Positions 34,816-43,394 of a stretch of DNA of 64,000 nucleotides are shown one piece after another. The notes under the pieces are model-generated. The model did no database searches and had not been told where the DNA came from. It saw nothing but the letters and a program-made list of their open reading frames with translations. Both the position numbers and the translations under genes were made by a program. Origin of the DNA: Flexistipes sp. GTDB lineage: Bacteria; Chrysiogenota; Deferribacteres; Deferribacterales; Flexistipitaceae. Location of the stretch: the NCBI RefSeq assembly GCF_036172515.1, contig NZ_JAXKVW010000002.1:1-64000 (forward strand), read 5' to 3'. Within the stretch, counting starts at the first letter, position 1, and the number at the start of each line of letters is the position of its first letter.

Positions 34816-35457
34816 TCATCTTTGTTTATTTATAGATTTCTTTAATTCTGCCAGAAACAGTCTGTTTTTGTTTGTAATGTTACCCGTGAATTTATCAGCA
34901 TAACTGTGCATATTTTCGCAATTTTCAAATGTTTCACTTAAAAATCCTCCTTCTTTCATAAACTCAGCAGAGTATGTTTCACCAGTGATGAAATGTTCTG
35001 TAAAATGTCGCTGTTTCATTAAGCGGCTGATCCGCTGGGTTCCTCCGAAACCTGTTATGATTCCGAGCTTTGAGCCGGGGTGGGCAAATTTGCTTCTGAG
35101 GGTGGCGAATCTGAAATCACATGACGATGCAAAGTCCATCCCGCCGCCCATGCAGAATCCGTCGATTTCCGCTATTACAATCTGCGGAATTTTGTCCAGC
35201 AATCCGAACAGTTTGCTCCCGAGCATTGAAAAACCCTTGGCTGTGTAACCGGAATATTTTAACATTGTCAGAATATTGGCTCCGACAGCGAAAGAACCTC
35301 CGTGACCGGAAATTCTCAGTACTTTTACAGGTGTTTCCGAAAGTGAGGCGATATTGTCGTATAACTCTCTTATGGTTTCAGGTTCAAGGAGGTTGAATTT
35401 ATTATCAGGATATAGGTTAAGTTTTGCAGTCTCTTCTTTTATTTTCAGTTCTATCAT
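34816..35457 (-). CDS. Enoyl-CoA hydratase/isomerase family protein (short)
   Basis: 213 residues, crotonase fold. Oxyanion-hole strands are visible: GSFAVGANI and then IDGFCMGGGMDFASSCDFRFA. The catalytic Glu expected after the FAHPGSKLGI region is not obvious. It is shorter than the usual 255-270 residues, mainly at the C-terminus, which may alter oligomerisation. Gap of 9 bp to the ligase and 7 bp from the other crotonase, so the two may form a hetero-oligomer or catalyse successive steps. Confidence 0.82.
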   Translation of the reverse strand: MIELKIKEETAKLNLYPDNKFNLLEPETIRELYDNIASLSETPVKVLRISGHGGSFAVGANILTMLKYSGYTAKGFSMLGSKLFGLLDKIPQIVIAEIDGFCMGGGMDFASSCDFRFATLRSKFAHPGSKLGIITGFGGTQRISRLMKQRHFTEHFITGETYSAEFMKEGGFLSETFENCENMHSYADKFTGNITNKNRLFLAELKKSINKQR

Positions 35458-35464
35458 ATTTTAT

Positions 35465-36265
35465 CTACAATGTCTCAAAATCTTCCCATCTGTCAGTAAA
35501 ATCAGGAGTCCGTTTTTCCTTAAATGCTGTCATGCCCTCTTTTTTGTCATTACTTGCAAATGAGGCCATAAAGGCATTCTGCTCATAAAGGAGTGCCTGT
35601 TTTAAGGGCATGTTCAATCCATTATTAACAGTTTCCTTAGCAAGACCGAGAGCAAACTTGCTTCTGTGCTTTATAATATCAGCCATTGCATACACTTCTT
35701 CTTCATTGCTGCTTTGACTTTTTGTGATTTTGTTGACTATTCCCTTATCAAACAGCTCTGATGCCGGAACGGTGTTTCCCGTAAATATCAGGTATTTTGT
35801 AAATGTTTCGTATATTTTGCGGCTTAAAAGCTGTGTCCCGCCGAATCCCGGCAGCACTCCGTAATTGACCTCAGGAAAGCCGAACTGAGAACGCTCTGTG
35901 GCAAAAATCAGGTCACACGAGAGAACAATTTCAAAACCGCCTCCAAGTGCCGCACCATCCACGGTACAAATGATTATTTTTTTGCACCCCTTTATTGTTT
36001 CCACAAGCTCGGCACCAGCTTTTGCAAAATATCTGCATTCAGCTTCATTTTTTTCGTCAAAATAACCGATATCGTATCCTGAGGAAAATACTTCCTTTGT
36101 GCCGCTTCTCAGCCATATCAAATCAGCCTGTTCGTTAGTTTCAAGTTTTTTTATTGAACGGGTTAGGTTTTCCAAAAGATAGATATCAATGCTATTTTTT
36201 GTTTCCGGATTGTTCAGGGTGACAATTCCTATATTCTCATAAAAAGAAGTTGCTGCCTTATCCAT
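35465..36265 (-). CDS. Enoyl-CoA hydratase/isomerase family protein
   Basis: 266 residues, full-length crotonase. The oxyanion-hole motifs are SSGYDIGYF and VDGAALGGGFEIVLSCDLIFA; FGFPEVNYGVLPGFGGTQLL has the family Glu (PEV), and the C-terminal trimerisation helices are present. Reactions in this family range from hydration to isomerisation and ring cleavage of CoA thioesters, and the sequence does not settle which. First gene of the three-gene acyl-CoA operon. Confidence 0.88.
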   Translation of the reverse strand: MDKAATSFYENIGIVTLNNPETKNSIDIYLLENLTRSIKKLETNEQADLIWLRSGTKEVFSSGYDIGYFDEKNEAECRYFAKAGAELVETIKGCKKIIICTVDGAALGGGFEIVLSCDLIFATERSQFGFPEVNYGVLPGFGGTQLLSRKIYETFTKYLIFTGNTVPASELFDKGIVNKITKSQSSNEEEVYAMADIIKHRSKFALGLAKETVNNGLNMPLKQALLYEQNAFMASFASNDKKEGMTAFKEKRTPDFTDRWEDFETL

Positions 36266-36349
36266 ATTAAAAATGTCCTCTTTGCTATGATTTTATATCT
36301 CATGGATAATAAAACAATGTTAATAATAAATCAAGAAAAGCGGCTGGAT

Positions 36350-37783
36350 TTATTTGTTATTAAGAAAATTTTTTATATCCTCACTACCGAATATTCTGAG
36401 TGTGCTTGTGGAGCCGGGGACACCGAGCGGATATCCAATAGTAGCCAAAAACTTATCCTCAGTATCCAGATCCCCTTTTGAATAGGCATATTTGATAAAG
36501 TGCTCTATCATCTTATCGATGTTATTGTATTTTTTAAGAACAAGGTAAGGTGTGACACCCCAGACTAATGCCAGCCTGTTTGCCGTTTCTTCACTGTGGC
36601 AGCATGCCAGTATGGAAACGTTTGGTCTGTAGGAAGCAACTTTTAAAGCAGATGTACCGGAACTGGTAAACACAACTATGTGTTTTATTCCGAGATTTTC
36701 AGCTATATGACAGCTTGCTGATGGAATGGCAGAATCTTCCGAGGTTTCCACTATTCCGTAATTAAAATATTCCAGATATTTTTCCGATTCTCTTATTGTT
36801 TTATTTAACACCTTTACTGCTTCCACGGGATATTTCCCCACTGTTGTTTCGTCAGAAAGCATTACAGCATCCGTCCCGTCAAAAACTGCATTTGCAATAT
36901 CGGTAACTTCCGCTCTGGTGGGTCTGGGGCTGGAAATCATGGAGGTAAGCATCTGGGTTGCTGTAATGACAGGTTTCTGGAATTTATTAGCTTTTAAAAT
37001 CAACTCCTTTTGTAAAACGGGCAGTTTCTCCAGATCAATTTCCACTCCCAGATCCCCCCGTGCAACCATTAGTCCGTCTGAGACTTCCAGAATTTCATCT
37101 ATGTTTTCGATGGCTTCGTGTTTCTCTATTTTGGCTATAATTTTGGGACGAAATTTTTTCCCGGAAATTATATTTTTAATGTTTTTGACATCGTCTGCCG
37201 TTCTCACAAAAGAAAGAGCTATGTAGTCAAATCCCAGCTCGAGTCCATATTGCAGATCTTCAATATCTTTTTCCGTACAACTTTGGATATCGAGCTTGAC
37301 ATTGGGAAAGTTGACTCCTTTTTTTGATGAGACAATACCTCCCACCAGAACTTTAGCAGTAACAAGCTCATCAGACGTTTCCACTACTTCGAGTTTAATC
37401 ATCCCGTCTGCAATGTAAATCCTGTCACCTTTTTTAAGCTGTTTTAGTATCGACGGGTTGTTTAATGTTAAAAAATTTTTTCCAGAAGATTTGCCGTTTT
37501 TATCAAAGTAAATATATTCATTCTGATGTACACTAAAAGGTTCTTTTATTTCACCAAGTCTTATTTTAGGTCCTGCCAGATCCTGCAATATTGCTGTATG
37601 GATTTCAAACTTTGCCGAAATCTTTCGGATTCTTTTGAAAATTTCTTTATGACTTTCATGCGTTCCGTGTGAGAAATTCATACGGAAAACGTTTACACCA
37701 TTTGATATCAGCTCTTCTATTTTTTCTTCACTCTGGGTTTCCGGACCGATTGTAACCACTATTTTAGCTTTTCTGTTGTCCAA
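36350..37783 (-). CDS. pyk: Pyruvate kinase
   Basis: About 477 residues from TTG 37783, chosen because AGGAGG lies 6 nt upstream and the next residues (DNRKAKIVVTIGP) are the family N-terminus; the longer frame to 37852 has no ribosome site. Barrel motifs: RMNFSHGTHE, KIRLGE, IAKIEKHEAIENIDEI (catalytic Lys), ARGDLGVEI and TATQMLTSM. The regulatory C-domain ends normally. Converts phosphoenolpyruvate and ADP to pyruvate and ATP. Single gene; its upstream leader holds a composite repeat. Confidence 0.97.
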   Translation of the reverse strand: MDNRKAKIVVTIGPETQSEEKIEELISNGVNVFRMNFSHGTHESHKEIFKRIRKISAKFEIHTAILQDLAGPKIRLGEIKEPFSVHQNEYIYFDKNGKSSGKNFLTLNNPSILKQLKKGDRIYIADGMIKLEVVETSDELVTAKVLVGGIVSSKKGVNFPNVKLDIQSCTEKDIEDLQYGLELGFDYIALSFVRTADDVKNIKNIISGKKFRPKIIAKIEKHEAIENIDEILEVSDGLMVARGDLGVEIDLEKLPVLQKELILKANKFQKPVITATQMLTSMISSPRPTRAEVTDIANAVFDGTDAVMLSDETTVGKYPVEAVKVLNKTIRESEKYLEYFNYGIVETSEDSAIPSASCHIAENLGIKHIVVFTSSGTSALKVASYRPNVSILACCHSEETANRLALVWGVTPYLVLKKYNNIDKMIEHFIKYAYSKGDLDTEDKFLATIGYPLGVPGSTSTLRIFGSEDIKNFLNNK

Positions 37784-37805
37784 AATTATCCTCCTGTATT
37801 GGTTG

Positions 37806-38010
37806 TTGAGTAGTTGAGTGGTGTATTTGTTATTGGTCAGTGCGGTTGGCACTTTAAATACTCCTACTACCTATAGTACCCATAATACCTCTAATACCAA
37901 TAATACCTCAACAACCCTTGCCCGGTAACGGGCGGGTCAAATACCCTTAACCACCTCTTCTTAACGCTTTGCGCATCACTTATCACGCATTACAGATTAC
38001 CCATCATGGA
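37806..38010. repeat. Composite tandem-repeat element, copy 2
   Basis: Order: GTTGAGTA-GTTGAGTG units leading into GTATTTGTTATTGGT (to 37837); then six 9-bp units of pattern NNTANTACC (about 37862-37917); a GC hairpin CCCGGTAACGGGCGGG; then five 7-bp TNACNCA-type units (about 37974-38009). Lies in the pyk/cysQ divergent region. Confidence 0.7.
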
Positions 38011-38052
38011 ACCTATCTACAATTCTAAGTGATTTGAATGAAAAAGAAAAGG

Positions 38053-38080
38053 TTGATATGACTTCTTTATATGGTAAAAT
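38053..38080 (+). promoter_or_regulatory. cysQ promoter
   Basis: TTGATA (38053-38058), 16-bp spacer, TAAAAT (38075-38080), 29 bp before the ATG. Confidence 0.55.
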
Positions 38081-38108
38081 TAACGGAATTTGATGATTGA
38101 GGATTTAA

Positions 38109-38918
38109 ATGCCTGATAATTTTTGGGAAGATGTTATTAGTACTGCCGTTGAAGCCGGTGATAAAATTCTGGAAATCTATGAAGGGGATTTTGATGTGGA
38201 CTGGAAAGATGACTTTAGCCCTTTGACCCAGGCCGACCGCAGTTCACACGATTATATAACAAATAAGCTGGAAAAGATTACACCCCATATCCCGGTTTTT
38301 TCAGAAGAATCGAATAACATAAGCTGGGATATAAGAAAAGAATGGGAAGATTACTGGCTTGTGGATCCTTTGGACGGAACAAAGGAGTTTATCAGAAAAA
38401 ACGGAGAATTTACCGTAAATATAGCTTTGATAAAAAATTCAAAGCCCTTTTTCGGGGTTGTGGTGATCCCTGTCCAAAAGGTTATATACTGGGCACATAA
38501 AGACTGCGGCTCTTATAAAAGAAACTATGGCGCTAACGATAAAAAGCTGCCGCTTGAAAATAAAGGAGTGGATCTGGACAATTTGAGGATATTGGGGAGC
38601 CGTTCCCACCGCAGTACTACCATAGAAGTTTTCAGCTCCTATTTTAATGAGCCTGAAATTGTGTCAGCCGGAAGTTCCTTGAAATTCTGTCTGCTGGCTG
38701 AGGGGAAAGCCGATGTATATCCGAGGTTTGGCCCCACTTCAGAATGGGACACAGCTGCGGGGCAGTGTGTACTTGAATGTGCCGGGGGGTATGTACTGGA
38801 TAAAACAGGGTCACCTCTTAAATACAATATGCAGGATTCCGTAATAAATTCTCATTTTATAGCTCTCAGAAAATACGATAAAAGACTTTTTAAGTATTTT
38901 AAGGAATTTGAAAATTAA
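38109..38918 (+). CDS. cysQ: 3'(2'),5'-bisphosphate nucleotidase
   Basis: 269 residues, inositol-monophosphatase superfamily. Metal-site residues are the Glu in FSEESNN (Glu66/67), the DPLDGT motif (Asp86-Asp89) in VDPLDGTKEF, and the Asp of SEWDTAAGQ. TKEFIRKNGEFTVNI is the CysQ-specific continuation. Removes the 3' phosphate from PAP, a by-product of sulfate activation and carrier-protein transfer, and can act on oligoribonucleotide ends in some lineages. Monocistronic between two composite repeats. Confidence 0.93.
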   Translation: MPDNFWEDVISTAVEAGDKILEIYEGDFDVDWKDDFSPLTQADRSSHDYITNKLEKITPHIPVFSEESNNISWDIRKEWEDYWLVDPLDGTKEFIRKNGEFTVNIALIKNSKPFFGVVVIPVQKVIYWAHKDCGSYKRNYGANDKKLPLENKGVDLDNLRILGSRSHRSTTIEVFSSYFNEPEIVSAGSSLKFCLLAEGKADVYPRFGPTSEWDTAAGQCVLECAGGYVLDKTGSPLKYNMQDSVINSHFIALRKYDKRLFKYFKEFEN

Positions 38919-38924
38919 CCACTT

Positions 38925-39166
38925 GTTGGGCGGTGCATTTGTTATTGGTGAAAGAGCGAGGTGGGGATATAGAGGAAAAGGTTAAGGTATAGATATAGAT
39001 AAAAGTTTGCAGAATGCTTTCTGCACAAGCAGTTTATTCAACCGTCTCAACTTTTTCAACCACTTCAACTACCTTGAATTTCGCAACGCTTTATGAATCA
39101 CCCTAACCCATCACCCATTACCCATGACCCCTCACGCATTACGGGTCACGCATCACCTTTCACGGA
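38925..39166. repeat. Composite tandem-repeat element, copy 3 (best heptamer array)
   Basis: Order: GTTGGGCGGTGCATTTGTTA block (38925-38949); a purine-rich stretch; 9-bp units of pattern NNNNTCAAC (about 39032-39070); then nine consecutive 7-bp units in exact register (39104-39166) with consensus TNACSCA. T1, A3 and C4 are invariant, while position 2 takes all four bases. Ends 50 bp before the tRNA promoter. Confidence 0.75.
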
Positions 39167-39215
39167 CATAAAGGCACTACTTCAATATTCTGATGTTGTC
39201 TTATTGCAAAAATTG

Positions 39216-39244
39216 TTGACAATTTATATACTATTTGCTAATGA
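39216..39244 (+). promoter_or_regulatory. Promoter of the tRNA cluster
   Basis: TTGACA (39216-39221), 17-bp spacer ending TGC, TAATGA (39239-39244). A perfect -35 and extended -10, 40 bp before the first tRNA. Confidence 0.65.
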
Positions 39245-39284
39245 TATCAGTCTCGTACGCCCGGCTTTAAACGGGTGTATACTT

Positions 39285-39358
<74 letters not shown>

Positions 39359-39364
39359 TGTTAT

Positions 39365-39439
39365 GGTGGGTGTAGCTCAGCTCGGTAGAGCACTGGATTG
39401 TGGCTCCAGTGGTCGCGGGTTCAAATCCCGTCACTCACC
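39365..39439 (+). tRNA. tRNA-His (anticodon GTG)
   Basis: Anticodon GTG at 39400-39402 in the loop TTGTGGC. The extra G(-1) at 39365 is opposite C39439, the tRNA-His identity element. T arm GCGGG TTCAAAT CCCGT. Confidence 0.95.
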
Positions 39440-39454
39440 CTTTCCCTGATTTCA

Positions 39455-39535
39455 GCGAGTGTGGCGGAACTGGTAGACGCGCTAGACTTAGGATCTAGTG
39501 CCTTCGGCGTGGGGGTTCGAGTCCCTCCACTCGCA
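39455..39535 (+). tRNA. tRNA-Leu (anticodon TAG)
   Basis: 81 nt with the long class II variable arm (TGCCTTCGGCGT). Acceptor GCGAGTG / CACTCGC, anticodon TAG at 39489-39491. Confidence 0.95.
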
Positions 39536-39576
39536 CTTTTGGGTGGTTATCATTGCCTTGGTATTTTACATATACC

Positions 39577-39649
39577 GCGGGTGTAGCTCAGCTGGTAGAG
39601 CGTGACCTTGCCAAGGTTGAGGTCGCGGGTTCGAGTCCCGTCACCCGCT
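39577..39649 (+). tRNA. tRNA-Gly (anticodon GCC)
   Basis: Acceptor GCGGGTG / CACCCGC, anticodon GCC in the loop CTTGCCAA, T arm GCGGG TTCGAGT CCCGT. Followed by a CTCTTTTTCTC run that may end transcription. Confidence 0.95.
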
Positions 39650-39940
39650 CTCTTTTTCTCCATTCTTATTAACAATTTAGTTTTTTATTTAAGCCGCTGT
39701 GATAAAATTGTGATAAGCAAATCATTAAATGTTTCAGAAATGCGGCTGTAATGCTGTAAAGGGTAAATAGTGAGGTAGCAAGATAGAGAAGTGGGGAACT
39801 AGAAGCAAAGGAGAAAGGTATAGGAAAAGGCTGATGTTTTTGAGGAAGTTGATAACATCGTTTCTGTAAATGCCATTTCCACACTTCGTAGGTGTAGGTG
39901 AACTCACAGGTCTATAAAATCCCACTATCAAAATGTTAAG
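39650..39940. other. Intergenic region with a degenerate octamer array
   Basis: No gene. About 39756-39800 reads as 8-bp units (TAGTGAGG, TAGCAAGA, TAGAGAAG, TGGGGAAC), similar in style to 11672-11733. Confidence 0.45.
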
Positions 39941-41101
39941 CTAATTTTTCATTTTTAATGAGCGGTAAATTACATCAAAAATAAGAGTGTTTTCATGTGT
40001 TCCTTTGAACATTTCAGCGTTAACGCCGGAAGCAAATATTTTTATTTTATCAGCGGTATGTTCGTCGCTATTCCACTGTATAAAAAATTTCGTGCCGTCA
40101 GGCATATAGAATGGTCCGTCTGCAAAAAGAGATTCCTTATCCGCTGTGATTTCAAATTTTCCCGTTTGATGATCCGATGTCACAATGAGGAGAGTTTCTG
40201 ATGTCTGAGGTAACTGATAAGCTGTTTTAACAGCCTTATCGAATTGCAGCATACTGTTCAGCATATCATCTGCATTATTTTCATGGCTTGCCCAATCAAT
40301 CTGTCCGGCTTCCACCATTAAGAAAAAGCCATCCGGATCGTCTGAAAGTATTTTAACAGCTTTCTTTGTTAACAACGCCAAATTAGGTTTAATTGGTCTT
40401 GTTATCTCTTCCGCACCGAACAAGCCAAGTACGCGATTTGTGATACCGGTATCAAGATTTTTAAGTTCCTGCTTAGAGCAAACATAAACGTAGCCGTTCT
40501 TAACTGCTTTGCTTATCAGGTTAATGCCGTCATCCCGTTTTCCTTCACCGGCAAAACAACCTTTTTGATTTTCAGGTAAAAAATAGTTCTCTCCTCCTCC
40601 AAAAAGCACTTCAATATTTTTATTTATAATCTGCATAGCTATTTCTTCCATCTGATATCTGTTTCGTACATGGGTTGCGAATGCCGCAGGAGTGGCATGA
40701 GTCAGCTGAACAGTGGTCACAATGCCCGTTGATTTACCGTATTTCTCGGCGTATTCTAATATATTCTTTAAGTTATTGTAATCGGGATCTTTTCCTATAA
40801 TTTCGTTATTTGTTTTTGTGCCAGTTGCCATAGCTGTAGCTGCAGCTGCAGAATCAGTGATTTCTCCATTCGCAGAAAGTGTCCTGATATAGCCTTGCAC
40901 TTCCAGCTTCTGCATAAATAACTTTTTGTCCTTGCCGCTTTTTACGAGCTTGGCAGCTTTAATGTGAGAGCTTCCCATCCCGTCTCCGATCATAAGGATT
41001 ATATTTTCAGGTGTGTTCTCAGCGTACAAAAAGGTATTAATGGAAATCTGCTGAATGAAAATAAATGTGACTGCAAGGATTAAGTTGATTATTCTTATCA
41101 T
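39941..41101 (-). CDS. Alkaline phosphatase (PhoA family)
   Basis: 386 residues. An N-terminal signal peptide (IINLILAVTFIFIQQIS, then Ala-Glu) marks periplasmic export. IILMIGDGMG (metal Asp40) and TDSAAAATAMATGTKT with nucleophile Ser84 define the family. VEAGQIDWASHENN and TSDHQTG supply the remaining zinc ligands. Hydrolyses phosphomonoesters to release phosphate. It is shorter than E. coli PhoA (about 450 mature) and closer to the compact Bacillus-type enzymes. No PHO box was recognised in the short upstream region. Confidence 0.93.
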   Translation of the reverse strand: MIRIINLILAVTFIFIQQISINTFLYAENTPENIILMIGDGMGSSHIKAAKLVKSGKDKKLFMQKLEVQGYIRTLSANGEITDSAAAATAMATGTKTNNEIIGKDPDYNNLKNILEYAEKYGKSTGIVTTVQLTHATPAAFATHVRNRYQMEEIAMQIINKNIEVLFGGGENYFLPENQKGCFAGEGKRDDGINLISKAVKNGYVYVCSKQELKNLDTGITNRVLGLFGAEEITRPIKPNLALLTKKAVKILSDDPDGFFLMVEAGQIDWASHENNADDMLNSMLQFDKAVKTAYQLPQTSETLLIVTSDHQTGKFEITADKESLFADGPFYMPDGTKFFIQWNSDEHTADKIKIFASGVNAEMFKGTHENTLIFDVIYRSLKMKN

Positions 41102-41213
41102 AGTTGTATAAAATAAAATAACAATTGTATATTTGGCAAGGCAAACGTATTTTTCCCTTATTTTAGCACTATGGCAGTGGTGAGTATTTTAAAAAGAAAT
41201 ACCAGGATCTTGT

Positions 41214-42386
41214 ATGAACAAAAGATGGGATGTTATTATAATAGGTGCCGGTCCGGCCGGGAGTATTTCGGCCTGCAAATTGTCTGAAGCAGGGCTAAGT
41301 GTATTAATTTTTGACAAAAAAGATTTCCCCCGAGAGAAAGTGTGTGGTGACGGTCTGCTTAATGATTCCATAAAATGTTTAAAAAGATGTGGAGTATATG
41401 ATGATGTCGAAAAGAACGCCAATTATATAGATGAAACCTTTTTTTACAGCTCATTCGGCACAAAAGTCGTTATTCCCGGCGAGTATTTCACCATAAAAAG
41501 AGAAATTTTTGATAATATTCTTCTAAAACATGCAACGGGAAAAGGTGTAAAGTTTTTACCCAAAAAGATTAACGGAGTTGAAGAGGGGAATGATTGTTTT
41601 GTATGTCATTCTGCTGAAGGAGAATCATTTAGTTCAAATTTCGGTATCATTGCCACCGGCACGGACATTAATCTTTTAAAGCCAAGCGTTTCGGATAAAA
41701 TAAACTGCAAACCGGAAGCTGTCGGTGTAAGGAAATATATACAGTCTGATTATATAACAGATAAGATGTTTGTATCATACGAGCGTTCCATTATTCCCGG
41801 ATATGCCTGGATTTTTCCATTGGGCAGCGGTTTGTATAATACCGGCTGCTGCGCTTTTTACGGCAAAAAAGGCGTAAACAACCTCAAAAAGGTTCATGAT
41901 GAGTTTTTGAAAGGATTCACTGAGGCTGGAAAGATTGTTGCGGCTAAAACAGGCGAAACAAAACTTAAAGGCGCGGTTTTAAGATGCGGGTTAAAAACAG
42001 GGCATTTATTAAATAATAAAAGCAGCAGATATATATGTATAGGTGAAACTATCGGTACAACCTATCCTTTTACCGGTGAAGGAATAGGTAAAGCAATGGA
42101 ATCCGGCGAGTTTGCTGCCGAATATATCTTAGAAAGAATTAGGTCGGATTTACCATTGGTGCCGTCAGAATACTATAAACTTCTTTACAACAGGGTATTC
42201 TATAAACATTTTGGATACAAAACCGCACAAAAATGGCTTTCAAATAAATTTCTGAATGATTTGCTTGCCAAAAGGGCCACCAAGAGCAATTTTTTATACG
42301 AGGCAGCCAAAGGAATTATTAATGAAACGATCGATCCCAGACAAATTTTTTCCATTAAAGGTGTCTTGAAATCCTTCCTAAAGTAA
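41214..42386 (+). CDS. Geranylgeranyl reductase-family flavoprotein
   Basis: 390 residues. The FAD-binding Rossmann motif IIGAGPAGSISACKL (9-23) is followed by DKKDFPREKVCGDGL, the family motif with a conserved Cys near residue 44. PLGSGLYNTGCC and GETIGTTYPFTGEGIGKAMESGEFAA close the FAD site. This family reduces double bonds of prenyl chains, such as those of chlorophyll, archaeal lipids or menaquinone, and also includes related NAD(P)/FAD oxidoreductases. Partial saturation of menaquinone side chains would fit, but is inference. Single gene. Confidence 0.85.
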   Translation: MNKRWDVIIIGAGPAGSISACKLSEAGLSVLIFDKKDFPREKVCGDGLLNDSIKCLKRCGVYDDVEKNANYIDETFFYSSFGTKVVIPGEYFTIKREIFDNILLKHATGKGVKFLPKKINGVEEGNDCFVCHSAEGESFSSNFGIIATGTDINLLKPSVSDKINCKPEAVGVRKYIQSDYITDKMFVSYERSIIPGYAWIFPLGSGLYNTGCCAFYGKKGVNNLKKVHDEFLKGFTEAGKIVAAKTGETKLKGAVLRCGLKTGHLLNNKSSRYICIGETIGTTYPFTGEGIGKAMESGEFAAEYILERIRSDLPLVPSEYYKLLYNRVFYKHFGYKTAQKWLSNKFLNDLLAKRATKSNFLYEAAKGIINETIDPRQIFSIKGVLKSFLK

Positions 42387-42392
42387 ATGAGC

Positions 42393-43271
42393 TTAATTTA
42401 TTCTTATTGTCATTGTCACTCCTGAAATTACAACGATGGAGCCTGTGATTTGAGAAAAAGAGATATTCTCATTAAGCAGAAAGTATGCTCCAAGCATTGT
42501 AAATACTGGAAGTAGATTTAACATAACAGAAGCCTTGCCCGCTCCCAGAACAATCACCGATCTGCTGTAAAGTATTAAGGCTATAAAAGATGGGAATACG
42601 CCCAGATAGAATATGCCTGCCATTTTGCCAGCCTGAAAAATATCCGGCATTCCGGTTATCGACCATTCAATCATTACAATTGGAATCAGAATCATTACCG
42701 AAATACCAGTCATAATCCATACAATTCCGAAAATCCGGAAATTGTGCATGTACTGTTTAACATGCAGAGAATATACTGACCAGAAAATGATTGCTGCAAT
42801 CATGATTAAATCTCCTTTATTGGGTGTATGTTGCACAAGAAAAGTTAAATTTCCGTCGGCTACGACCCAAACAGCACCGGCAAAAGAAATAATCACCCCC
42901 AGCCATTGAACAGGTGTGATTTTCTCTTTTATAAACCACACACTTAAAACAACTGTGAGAGCCGGAATAACGGTTTCCAGAATCGAAACATTGGCAGAGC
43001 TTGTGAACTGCAAAGCACTGTAGATAAAAGAGCTGAAAAATGTGATGCCTGTCAGAGTCATTATCAGCAGAGGAAGTTTATATTGCAGGTAGAGCTTCTT
43101 ATCTTTAACAGCCTGAAAGAAGCCGAAAGGTGTTAACATAATAAAGGCCACTGTCAGGCGTCCCAATGCAATTGTGAAGGGAGGGAGTTCGTTGATGGCT
43201 TTGCCGACAAGAATATTGCCGGAATACATTAAAATAACCAATAACATTGCAATGTATGCTTTTAGTCGCAT
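42393..43271 (-). CDS. EamA/DMT-superfamily transporter
   Basis: 292 residues with ten hydrophobic segments as two EamA repeats. The N-terminal MLLVILMYSGNILVGKAINE, and PALTVVLSVWFIKEKITPVQWLGVIISFAGA in the middle, are typical of RhaT/YdcZ-like exporters. The substrate is unknown; members export amino acids, metabolites or nucleotide sugars. GGAGG precedes ATG 43271; it diverges from the formate dehydrogenase operon. Confidence 0.88.
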   Translation of the reverse strand: MRLKAYIAMLLVILMYSGNILVGKAINELPPFTIALGRLTVAFIMLTPFGFFQAVKDKKLYLQYKLPLLIMTLTGITFFSSFIYSALQFTSSANVSILETVIPALTVVLSVWFIKEKITPVQWLGVIISFAGAVWVVADGNLTFLVQHTPNKGDLIMIAAIIFWSVYSLHVKQYMHNFRIFGIVWIMTGISVMILIPIVMIEWSITGMPDIFQAGKMAGIFYLGVFPSFIALILYSRSVIVLGAGKASVMLNLLPVFTMLGAYFLLNENISFSQITGSIVVISGVTMTIRIN

Positions 43272-43346
43272 AATATCTTCCTCCCTGAAATTTGCAGGTT
43301 AAACAATTAACTTTCTGTTTGCAAACGGTATATTTTGTTTTATCTT

Positions 43347-43376
43347 TTGAAGTCATTTGCTGTAATGTGTTATAAT
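43347..43376 (+). promoter_or_regulatory. Formate dehydrogenase operon promoter
   Basis: TTGAAG (43347-43352), 18-bp spacer, TATAAT (43371-43376) with TGT before it (extended -10), 19 bp before the ATG. Confidence 0.65.
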
Positions 43377-43394
43377 TTTAATACAGGAGTATAA

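Noticed and set aside
39094-39166. CRISPR array
   Set aside because: Units are 7 bp, contiguous and degenerate, with no spacers and no cas genes.
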